A stretch of 64,000 nucleotides of DNA from Niabella drilacis. Its GTDB lineage: Bacteria > Bacteroidota > Bacteroidia > Chitinophagales > Chitinophagaceae. Shown one piece after another: positions 57,569 through 64,000 of this stretch. Every line of letters starts with the position of its first letter. The stretch's first letter is position 1. The notes beneath the pieces were generated by a model. It did no database searches. It worked only from the letters and a program-made list of their open reading frames with translations, and was not told the origin of the DNA. The position numbers and the translations under genes were made by a program. The stretch is from the NCBI RefSeq assembly GCF_900101395.1, contig NZ_FMZO01000003.1, positions 62,001-126,000 of the forward strand, given 5' to 3'.

Positions 57569-59473
57569 ATGAGACAGTTTTTATTATCGGCCTTGCTGCT
57601 GTTTACATTCTTTGGGGCATTTGCCCAGGAGCAGGAGCTTCGCGCATTGAAACGTCAGCTGGAAACCACGGCCGACTACAAACAAAAGGCAGACGTGCTC
57701 TTTGAAATAGCAAAAAGCTATCAGAATATTCATCCCGACTCTTCGTATGTTTTCGCTTTACAACTGGAAATGCTGGCAGGGACGCAGAAGGATCAGCAGC
57801 GGCAATGCGAAGCGCAACTGTTAATAGCCCAATATCTTGCCGGTGCCGGCAGGGCGCAAGAGGGTCTTGCGATTTGTGAAAGCGTGATGAGGCAATGGCA
57901 AATGGAGGGAAAAATTGCTGACTGGGTAGTGGACTTTTGGCGACTGAAAGGAGGCTGCCTGATGCAGCTGAACAAGCAGCAGGCAGCGCTGACCACATTT
58001 TATGAATTGCTGAAAATAAGCGAAAAGACCGGTTCCATTTATGGCAGGGTAGCGGCCATTACCAATATCGGGTGGGTGTATATGGAGCTGTTCCAGTATG
58101 ATAAAGCCATAGCAGAGTTTAATACGGCAAAATCGCTGGCGGAGCGCCATAAAAGAGAAGTGCCCCCGCATTATGTTCCTAAAATATATAATAACCTGGC
58201 GTCCTGCTACGGCGAAAAAGGTGAAATGGATTCAGCATATCTGTACACGAACAGGAGTATAAGTACGGCATTAAATATTAATGACTACTCAACGGCGGCC
58301 AATGGATTGAACATCCTGGGAACGGCGTTGATGGAGGAAAAGAAATACAGGCAGGCGCTGCAAAAATTGCTGCAGGCAAAACCACTGAGACAGAAAGTGG
58401 GTAACCTGTTTTTTATTGTATCCGATATGGCTACGCTGGCAACCCTCTACAATGCAATGGGCGAAACCGAGGAGGGCATTAAGACGAGCAGGGAAGCCCT
58501 GGCCATTGCAAGAGAAAATAAAATAGAGGGGAAGCTTCCTATGCTATACCTTTCGCTGGCGGATGGGTACGAAAAAACCGGCAACTACCGGGAGGCGGCA
58601 GGAACCTATAAATTGCTGGGTAGTCTTAAAGATACGCTGTTCGAAAAAGCCAATAGCGAAGCAATTGCCAATATGAGGGTGCAATATGAGACAGAGAAAA
58701 AAGAAAGTGAAAATAAGCTGCTGAAAAATGAGAATGCTTTGAAGGAGGCGCGGATCAGTAATAAAAACAGGACCATTTATATACTTGTTGCGTCGGCGTT
58801 GCTTGTTGCGGCGCTGATGTTTGGCTGGGTAATGCGGATACGATTGCGCAGGAGAGAGGGTGAGTTAAAGGCCATTGCAGATCTGCAGAAAGAAAAAGAA
58901 CGTATTGCCCGCGACCTGCATGATAACGTGGGCGGACAGTTGTCGTATATTATTTACGCACTCGATGGCTTTAACGAGGAAAGCAGGGAAAAGCGTGCTG
59001 AAATCACCGGGAATATTCATCTGTCGGTACGCAACGTGATCAGTAGCCTGCGTGAAACCATTTGGGCCATCCGGGATACGAATATCAGCCTGCCGGATTT
59101 TTCGGATAAGCTGAAACTGTATGCACGCAATCTCTTTGTTCGTAATAATGTGAAAATTGCATTCAATGAAAATATCCGCTCCGAAAAAGAATTGAATGCG
59201 CTGCTGGGGTTGAACCTGTACCGCATCTGCCAGGAAATCCTTACCAACGCATTTAAGTATAGCAGGGCCACCGAGATAAAAGTAAATGTACAGTCGGATA
59301 CCGATACGCTGCTGATCGAGATCGGGGATAACGGGATTGGGTTCGATGCCCGGCAACAGCGGGCAGAAAGTTATGGACTGCAAAATATTCAAAAGCGTGC
59401 ACAGGAATTTGGAATTGCGCTTGTGCTGGAAACGGCCGGGGGGCGAGGAACCTGCTACAGGCTGATAGTATAG
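57569..59473 (+). CDS. TPR sensor histidine kinase (HisKA_3 family)
   Basis: 634 aa from the ATG at 57569 (MRQFLLSALLLFTFFGAFAQ, a signal peptide). Residues 25-380 carry TPR repeats (DYKQKADVLFEIAKSYQNIH; AIAEFNTAKSLAERHK; YRQALQKLLQAKPLRQ) forming a periplasmic sensor. One membrane helix (about 400-420, RTIYILVASALLVAALMFGW) leads to a dimerisation/phosphoacceptor domain with His451 in RIARDLHDNVGGQLSYIIYA and an ATPase domain (EIGDNGIGFDARQQRAESYG, LQNIQKRAQEFG). It is the NarX/DesK type that pairs with NarL-type regulators, which fits the next gene, 50 bp downstream. Signal unknown. Confidence 0.92.
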   Translation: MRQFLLSALLLFTFFGAFAQEQELRALKRQLETTADYKQKADVLFEIAKSYQNIHPDSSYVFALQLEMLAGTQKDQQRQCEAQLLIAQYLAGAGRAQEGLAICESVMRQWQMEGKIADWVVDFWRLKGGCLMQLNKQQAALTTFYELLKISEKTGSIYGRVAAITNIGWVYMELFQYDKAIAEFNTAKSLAERHKREVPPHYVPKIYNNLASCYGEKGEMDSAYLYTNRSISTALNINDYSTAANGLNILGTALMEEKKYRQALQKLLQAKPLRQKVGNLFFIVSDMATLATLYNAMGETEEGIKTSREALAIARENKIEGKLPMLYLSLADGYEKTGNYREAAGTYKLLGSLKDTLFEKANSEAIANMRVQYETEKKESENKLLKNENALKEARISNKNRTIYILVASALLVAALMFGWVMRIRLRRREGELKAIADLQKEKERIARDLHDNVGGQLSYIIYALDGFNEESREKRAEITGNIHLSVRNVISSLRETIWAIRDTNISLPDFSDKLKLYARNLFVRNNVKIAFNENIRSEKELNALLGLNLYRICQEILTNAFKYSRATEIKVNVQSDTDTLLIEIGDNGIGFDARQQRAESYGLQNIQKRAQEFGIALVLETAGGRGTCYRLIV

Positions 59474-59523
59474 ATGCACTATTTTATTGGAAGGAGGGTA
59501 ACAGTAATTTTAATAAAAAGAAT

Positions 59524-60189
59524 ATGATACGTATTGCCATAACAGATGATAAAAAGGATTTGAGACGGACATTGCAGGAGAAGCTGAATGAGGCCGGTAA
59601 ATATGAAGTGGTATTTACAGCGGAAAACGGCAGGGATTTCCTGGAAAAAATGAGGGAAGCGCGAAAATCGGCTTTTCCTGATGTGGTCCTGATGGATATC
59701 GATATGCCGGTTATGGGAGGAGTGGAAGCCGTGCTGCAGGGGAAAATGCGTTACCCGCAAACCCGGTTTCTGATGCTTACTATTTTTGATGAAGATGAAA
59801 AGATCTTCAATGCCATTAAAGCCGGGGCCAGTGGCTACCTGCTGAAAGATGAGCCGGTAGCGTACATTAAAAAAGCGATCACGGAGCTGATGAACAACGA
59901 AGGGGCTCCAATGTCGCCCAGTATTGCCCGCCGCGCGCTTCACCTGCTGATGAATGCTACTATCGATTTCAAAAATACAGTACCCCAGCCGGGAGGAGAT
60001 AATTTTCAGTTAAGCGGCCGCGAGAAAGAGGTGCTGACCTTTTTGATGGAGGGACTTGAGTATAAAGAAATAGGGCAGCAGATGAACGTGAGCCCCAATA
60101 CCGTCCGTAATCATATTGCCAACATATATAAGAAACTGCACGTTACCTCAAAAACCCAGGCGATAAGAGTATTTTCAAGGGAGCAGTAA
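59524..60189 (+). CDS. NarL/FixJ-type response regulator
   Basis: 221 aa. Receiver domain 1-120 with the phospho-acceptor Asp58 (DVVLMDIDMPVMGG) plus acidic residues DD8-9 (ITDDKKDLR), the conserved Thr/Lys region (FLMLTIFDEDEKIFNAIKAG, YLLKDEPVAYIKKAI) and a C-terminal LuxR-type HTH (about 155-215, LSGREKEVLTFLMEGLEYKE, NVSPNTVRNHIANIYKKLHV). It should be phosphorylated by the TPR kinase encoded just upstream. Targets are not evident; the adjacent convergent lipoprotein gene is one candidate. Confidence 0.94.
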   Translation: MIRIAITDDKKDLRRTLQEKLNEAGKYEVVFTAENGRDFLEKMREARKSAFPDVVLMDIDMPVMGGVEAVLQGKMRYPQTRFLMLTIFDEDEKIFNAIKAGASGYLLKDEPVAYIKKAITELMNNEGAPMSPSIARRALHLLMNATIDFKNTVPQPGGDNFQLSGREKEVLTFLMEGLEYKEIGQQMNVSPNTVRNHIANIYKKLHVTSKTQAIRVFSREQ

Positions 60190-60272
60190 GCGCGTTTTAA
60201 TGTATCAAAACCCGGCTCCTCTTTGCAGGGGAATACTACGCAGCAGAGCCCGGTACTCCGGGCCCCTGAAAG

Positions 60273-60290
60273 CCTTCTTTTAAAAGAAGG
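60273..60290. terminator. Bidirectional terminator-like palindrome
   Basis: CCTTCTTTTAAAAGAAGG is an 18-bp perfect dyad with T and A tracts on both sides. It lies between the response regulator (+) and a convergent lipoprotein gene whose stop is at 60293. Confidence 0.6.
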
Positions 60291-60292
60291 GG

Positions 60293-60760
60293 TTATTCCG
60301 GATCCAGCACTTCGTTGATTTCCCCGGTTTTTGTTGTCCACATGGCTCCTGTGAGGGGATCGATCACTATGAGTCCGACCAATCCGCCGATCAGTGCATT
60401 TCCAAAATAAACACCGTTGAGCCTGAATCTTACCGGTACCTGTTTGTTTTGATACCCATCGGCCGACAGGGTCACTAAATAAGCCGCTTTTTTAAAATAG
60501 CCGGCTCCCCGTTTCAGCTTTACCGCCGCGGGGGTATTGCCTGAGAAAACCTGTTTACCGCTGGGCCGGGTAATTACTATATGCGTACTGTCTACATTGG
60601 TACGGATGGTAACGGATTGCCTGGACCCGCTAAGGATGGTAGCACAGCTCTGGAACAGTAATGCCGCTGCAATAACAGGGATGCCATTGCCTGAAAAGCG
60701 ATGGCGGGTACCCGGATACGACGCCCGGGCAGGAAGCACTGGGGAATGTTGTTGTGTCAT
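60293..60760 (-). CDS. PEGA-like lipoprotein of unknown function
   Basis: 155 aa. After an unusual basic start (VLPARASYPGTRHRFSGNG) a hydrophobic segment ends in LFQSC near residue 39, a possible lipobox, followed by ATILSGSRQSVTIRTNVDST. The remainder resembles PEGA-type beta domains (PSGKQVFSGNTPAAVKLKRG, YLVTLSADGYQNKQVPVRFR) and a C-terminal hydrophobic Gly-rich piece (FGNALIGGLVGLIVIDPLTG), a combination common in Bacteroidota lipoproteins. The start is unsettled, since no Met lies close to the hydrophobic core. Confidence 0.72.
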   Translation of the reverse strand: MTQQHSPVLPARASYPGTRHRFSGNGIPVIAAALLFQSCATILSGSRQSVTIRTNVDSTHIVITRPSGKQVFSGNTPAAVKLKRGAGYFKKAAYLVTLSADGYQNKQVPVRFRLNGVYFGNALIGGLVGLIVIDPLTGAMWTTKTGEINEVLDPE

Positions 60761-60794
60761 CTTTCTTTTTTTATAAGATCAATTCTTTATGATA

Positions 60795-61874
60795 TCAATA
60801 ACGTGCGGCTGCTTCTGCTAATAAAGATTGCGCATACATGGATGGGTGTTGCCAGAAATGCCCCAGCCGCACAATGACCAGCCGCTTTGCCGGTACCACG
60901 TAAATGTATTGTCCCAGGATCCCCTGTGCCAGGTAGGCCCCACCTTTATAGCTGCTCCACCATTGGTTCCTGTAACCCCCGTATGCCCGCAGCGAATCAG
61001 GACTTACGGAGGCCCGGATCCAGCGGGGGCTGATGATCTGGCGGTAATTCATGTAGCCGTTGTTGAGGTACAGGATGCCCAGCCGGGCAAAATCGCGTGC
61101 CGTAGCATTCAGCCCGGCAAACGTAATGGGTAGTCCCTTTCTGTCGGTTGTAAGCGTGGCCTCATATTCGGTACCGGTTGGCTTCCATATTTTTTCTTCG
61201 AAATATTGCGCCAGCGTTTGCCCGGTTGCCCTGGAAATGATCAGCCCCAGGAGTAAGGTATTGATGCTTTTATATTCGGCTGCTGCTGTTGGCGGGGTGG
61301 CGATCCGGATCTTTAATGCCTGCTTCATAATATTGGAGCTAAAGCCCGTTTTTACGGCGTCATCGTTCAGGCCATAGCTGCCTTCATTCCATTGGATGCC
61401 GCTGCGCATATCCAGCAGGTGCTGTATAGTGATGTTTTTAAACCGCGGATCTTTTTTCAAAAATTCGGGCAGGTAGCGGGTCATCGGATCACTCAGCGAT
61501 TTTATTTTTTGCTCCTGTAAAGCGATACCCGTAAGGGTGCCGATGTAAGACTTGATTACAGAGAAGGAGGGGAACAAGGTAGCTGCCGTATAATTGCCGA
61601 AATATTTTTCATAAAGGATACTGTCATTTTTTATTACCAGGAAGGCGGCAGTATACGTGTGCTCAAGATGCTGATCCAGCCACGCAGATACCGCAGGATA
61701 GGGGTCGGCAACGGACCGGTGATACAAAAACGGGGTATCGCTTTTGGCGATCTTTGTAAACGGCATTTTTTGATGATCCATCAGGTTCATCTTCCTGAAC
61801 CGCAGCGGGGTAAGGATATAGCAGGAGGTGAGCAGGATGGCAAATAATGCAGCAACGGTAAGCATTCGCTTCAT
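60795..61874 (-). CDS. Serine hydrolase, beta-lactamase class C / S12 family lipoprotein
   Basis: 359 aa from the ATG at 61874 (MKRMLTVAALFAILLTSCYI, a lipobox with Cys18); the frame upstream to 61955 would cover the operator and is rejected. SxxK is Ser105-Val-Ile-Lys108 (FPSFSVIKSYIGTLTGIALQ). The second motif is the Tyr in EYKSINTLLLGLIISRAT (YxN replaced by YKS, as in many S12 esterase-like hydrolases). The third motif region appears near LVIVRLGHFWQHP. It probably acts on peptidoglycan peptides, D-amino acid amides or esters in the envelope. Divergent from the LytS/LytTR pair, with a four-box operator between. Confidence 0.88.
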   Translation of the reverse strand: MKRMLTVAALFAILLTSCYILTPLRFRKMNLMDHQKMPFTKIAKSDTPFLYHRSVADPYPAVSAWLDQHLEHTYTAAFLVIKNDSILYEKYFGNYTAATLFPSFSVIKSYIGTLTGIALQEQKIKSLSDPMTRYLPEFLKKDPRFKNITIQHLLDMRSGIQWNEGSYGLNDDAVKTGFSSNIMKQALKIRIATPPTAAAEYKSINTLLLGLIISRATGQTLAQYFEEKIWKPTGTEYEATLTTDRKGLPITFAGLNATARDFARLGILYLNNGYMNYRQIISPRWIRASVSPDSLRAYGGYRNQWWSSYKGGAYLAQGILGQYIYVVPAKRLVIVRLGHFWQHPSMYAQSLLAEAAARY

Positions 61875-61921
61875 AAAAAATGTTTTATGCAAATATTCAG
61901 CTCCCGGCTGATGTGCCGTTG

Positions 61922-62004
61922 GCATAATCTGCAAAAGAGCATAATCTGTCTGCAAAAAGGAAGCGGTGTGTTGGCAGACAAAAACGGGCGGTTTGCAGAT
62001 AATG
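61922..62004. promoter_or_regulatory. Dyad-symmetric four-box operator, probable LytTR binding region
   Basis: TCTGCAAAA at 61928-61936 and 61949-61957, and the same motif inverted (TCTGCCAAC at 61970-61978; TCTGCAAAC at 61991-61999). Box spacing is 21 bp, 21 bp and 21 bp, centred at 61963.5. GCATAATCTG is also repeated at 61922 and 61939. It lies in the 169-bp divergent promoter region. Confidence 0.65.
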
Positions 62005-62043
62005 TGGATTTGTTGATTCAGGATGGGTTAATTTAGCCGGAGC

Positions 62044-63063
62044 GTGAATAAAAAATGGATCATACCGGTTTATGCGGGTGCTGTCATCTTGCTGATGACG
62101 GTATCGGAGATCATTTATACATTGAGAACGGGGACCCCTTTCCGGATCAGTGAATTGCTGCGCCCCATTACGTTGTCGCAGGTGATTTATATGACCCTTA
62201 CCCTGCTGCTGACCCGGTATATGCTTTATGCGTTTTTTCTCACAAAAAAATACCTGCAGCTCCTGCTGGCGGTTGTACTGGTATTTACTGTATTTGTCTT
62301 TTTGCGCTACCTGCTGGAAGAGGTGGTCTTTCCCCGGTATCTCAATTTCAGGAACTACCCCAAAGGAACCACGCTTGGTTTTTATACGCTGGACAATCTT
62401 CACTATGGGCTCAGTTATATTGTACTGGGTATTGTATTCTTTTTCCTGGAATACCGGTTTGATGTGCAGAAAAAAGAAGCGGCACTGCTGCAACGGTCAA
62501 AAGAGGCTGAGCTGGCATTTCTCCGGTCGCAGATCAGCCCGCATTTCTTATTTAATTCCCTCAACAGTATTTATACGCTGAGTTACAAACAATCGTCCAA
62601 AACCAGTGGTGCCATCCTGCAGCTGAGCGAACTGGTGCGCTTTATGCTGTATGAGCAAAAGCCACTGATACCGGTTGAAACGGAGTGGAATTATTTGATG
62701 AACTATATCGGGTTGCAGGAAATGCGCTACCCGCATGCTGTAGGCAGGGATATCCGGCTGGAAGGGGATACCGGTGCGGCGCAGATACCACCCTTTCTTT
62801 TGATACCTTTGGTGGAGAATGCTTTTAAACACGGCGATTTTTCAGATGCCCGCTATCCTTTGTCCATAGCCTTGCAGATGGTAGGGAACCGGCTGATATT
62901 TAAAGTGGAGAATAAAAAAGGGTGTTTTCAAAAAGACCAGGAGGGGGGTATCGGCATCGAAAACATACAACGGCGGCTGGAACTCCTGTACCCCCGCCGG
63001 CATGAACTGACCATTGCTGAAAGCGACGCCACTTATGGGGTAACCCTTGTACTTGAATTGTAA
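62044..63063 (+). CDS. LytS-type sensor histidine kinase
   Basis: 339 aa starting with GTG at 62044 (MNKKWIIPVYAGAVILLMTV). Four hydrophobic helices in the first 130 residues (PVYAGAVILLMTVSEIIYTL; LSQVIYMTLTLLLTRYML; LLLAVVLVFTVFVFLRYLL; HYGLSYIVLGIVFFFLEY) form a 4-5 TM sensor. The kinase core is the His_kinase/LytS type: FLRSQISPHFLFNSLNSIYT with phospho-acceptor His167, then LVRFMLYEQ, and an ATPase domain (IPPFLLIPLVENAFKHG, GGIGIENIQRRLELLY). It pairs with the LytTR regulator 6 nt downstream. Confidence 0.93.
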   Translation: MNKKWIIPVYAGAVILLMTVSEIIYTLRTGTPFRISELLRPITLSQVIYMTLTLLLTRYMLYAFFLTKKYLQLLLAVVLVFTVFVFLRYLLEEVVFPRYLNFRNYPKGTTLGFYTLDNLHYGLSYIVLGIVFFFLEYRFDVQKKEAALLQRSKEAELAFLRSQISPHFLFNSLNSIYTLSYKQSSKTSGAILQLSELVRFMLYEQKPLIPVETEWNYLMNYIGLQEMRYPHAVGRDIRLEGDTGAAQIPPFLLIPLVENAFKHGDFSDARYPLSIALQMVGNRLIFKVENKKGCFQKDQEGGIGIENIQRRLELLYPRRHELTIAESDATYGVTLVLEL

Positions 63064-63069
63064 AGGATG

Positions 63070-63765
63070 ATGATACGGACCGCTATAATTGATGATGAAC
63101 CGCTGGCAGTAGAGCTGCTGGCCGATTATGTGCAGAAAACACCCGGGCTGGTGCTGGTTGAAGCTTCCGCGGATGTATTTGGCGCATTGCAGCGGGTACA
63201 GAACAACGAAATAGATCTTGTGCTGCTGGATATACAGATGCCTGCCCTAACCGGTATCCAGTTCCTGAAAATTATTGGTGATCGCTGTAAAGTGGTTTTG
63301 ACCACGGCCTATACAGAATATGCATTGGAGAGTTACGACTTTAATGTAGCGGATTATCTGCTGAAGCCCATTTCCTATGAGCGCTTTGTAAAAGCCATCC
63401 GGAAAATAACGTTTCCGGATCCGGGGAGGCCGGCCCGGGAAAGTCCCGGTTATATCTTTATTAAAAGTGAGTACCGGCTGCTGAAAATAAACCTGGAGGA
63501 TATTTTATTTGTGGAAGCATTGCGGGATTATATAGCCGTGCATACCACTGATGGTAAAAAGATCATGAGCCTCGATACCCTGCGGAACATGCAGGTGTTG
63601 TTACCGGCTTCGCAATTTTCCCGCATTCATAAATCGTATCTTGTTGCCGACAGCAAAATAACGGCTATTGAGAAAGGCAACATCGTGCTAAACAACCTGT
63701 TACTGCCAATTGGCAGCAGCTACCAAAAGGAAGTTTATGAGAAGTTGCTGAACTTTAAACCATAA
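63070..63765 (+). CDS. LytTR family response regulator
   Basis: 231 aa from the ATG at 63070 (the ATG three bases earlier is also possible). The receiver domain shows the acidic pair in AIIDDEPLAVEL, phospho-acceptor Asp54 in IDLVLLDIQMPALTG, Thr in VVLTTAYTEYAL, and Lys in YLLKPISYERFVKAI. The C-terminal LytTR DNA-binding domain (about 135-231) has IFIKSEYRLLKINLEDILFV, DGKKIMSLDTLRNMQVLLPA and FSRIHKSYLVADSKITAIEK. It is phosphorylated by the adjacent LytS-type kinase. It probably binds the four-box operator upstream of the pair; LytTR domains usually bind direct repeats spaced by about two helical turns, which matches. Confidence 0.94.
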   Translation: MIRTAIIDDEPLAVELLADYVQKTPGLVLVEASADVFGALQRVQNNEIDLVLLDIQMPALTGIQFLKIIGDRCKVVLTTAYTEYALESYDFNVADYLLKPISYERFVKAIRKITFPDPGRPARESPGYIFIKSEYRLLKINLEDILFVEALRDYIAVHTTDGKKIMSLDTLRNMQVLLPASQFSRIHKSYLVADSKITAIEKGNIVLNNLLLPIGSSYQKEVYEKLLNFKP

Positions 63766-63781
63766 AACCTGAAACCCGGCG

Positions 63782-63789
63782 TATCTTTG
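63782..63789 (+). promoter_or_regulatory. -7 box TATCTTTG of rlmN (leaderless arrangement)
   Basis: An exact TAnnTTTG match ending 4 nt before the ATG at 63794. Confidence 0.65.
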
Positions 63790-63793
63790 CCGG

Positions 63794-64000
63794 ATGAACA
63801 CAAAGCAGCAGAACATCCGTAGCCTCAGCCTTACTGACCTGGAAGATTATTTTTTGTCGATCGGAGAAAAAAAGTTCCGGGCCCGGCAGGTATACGATTG
63901 GTTGTGGCTGAAGCCGGTACAGGGTTTTGAGGCCATGAGCAATATCAGTAAGGAGCTGCGCCAGAAACTAAGCGACCGGTTTGGTTTTCCGGCGCTTACG
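63794..64000 (+). CDS. rlmN: RlmN-like rRNA/tRNA adenine-C2 methyltransferase, N-terminal part
   Basis: A start at ATG 63794 and 69 codons up to the window edge (partial, open frame). The N-terminal helical module matches RlmN: SLSLTDLEDYFLSIGEKKFR then ARQVYDWLWLKPVQGFEAMS and NISKELRQKLSDRFGF. The enzyme uses radical SAM chemistry to methylate A2503 of 23S rRNA and A37 of some tRNAs. The [4Fe-4S] CxxxCxxC motif lies outside the window, so identity rests on the N-terminus alone. Confidence 0.85.
   Translation, partial: MNTKQQNIRSLSLTDLEDYFLSIGEKKFRARQVYDWLWLKPVQGFEAMSNISKELRQKLSDRFGFPALT

Overview
The window reads as a chromosomal segment of a Bacteroidota bacterium, most likely family Chitinophagaceae (Niabella/Niastella-like). 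The Bacteroidota -7 promoter motif TAnnTTTG recurs in front of genes. The gene content fits: bacillithiol synthase bshA, an N-succinylornithine-type transcarbamylase, a split transketolase, a fused 2-oxoacid:acceptor oxidoreductase alpha subunit, DUF4836, DUF4419 and DUF1080 proteins, and many lipoproteins. I saw no rRNA, tRNA, CRISPR array, prophage or intact insertion sequence. Most of the window is ordinary core genome; the interest lies in small inserted elements and regulatory DNA.

Layout. 1-9 kb: the 3' end of a GH78 rhamnosidase, a secreted protein of unknown function, a GNAT enzyme, a Tat-exported TIM-barrel protein, an M28 peptidase, bshA, a lone GIY-YIG protein in gene-poor DNA, a DUF1080 hydrolase and a Gre/Rnk-like factor. 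9-20 kb: an MFS exporter, then the arginine cluster on the minus strand, in transcription order argD, argF', argB, argE, argH. Three genes foreign to the pathway sit inside it: a Bro-N pseudogene (argD/argF'), a YhcG-type PDDEXK nuclease that overlaps argB (argF'/argB), and a DUF4419 gene (argE/argH). 20-32 kb: rhodanese plus ArsR regulator, tsaB, ridA, korA without an adjacent beta-subunit gene, a methyltransferase, a lipoprotein, a membrane patatin, nth, an S9 peptidase and gltX. 32-45 kb: an MsbA-like ABC exporter, rbfA, an FtsX-family permease, a transketolase N-half without its C-half, a WecA-like transferase, frr, mscL, scpA, osmC, a second patatin and a Pif1/RecD-like helicase. 45-64 kb: a 240-bp MITE-like element, cell-envelope genes, a DUF4836/ABC transporter operon, hisS, a tyrosine phosphatase, two unknown exported proteins, two two-component systems with an S12 serine hydrolase beside the second, and the 5' end of rlmN.

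Most notable observations. (1) Four TCTGC(A/C)AA boxes, 21-22 bp apart and dyad-symmetric, lie between the S12 hydrolase and a LytS/LytTR pair and look like the operator of that regulator. (2) Several housekeeping genes (bshA, gltX, tsaB, a tyrosine phosphatase, rlmN) have the -7 box ending 3-6 nt before the ATG, which predicts leaderless mRNAs. (3) A MITE-like element has 17-bp terminal inverted repeats and a 10-bp target duplication. (4) Accessory genes have inserted repeatedly into the arginine cluster, and palindromes lie in frame within yhcG and hisS. (5) Two intergenic hairpins at 36.5 kb carry mutually complementary loops.
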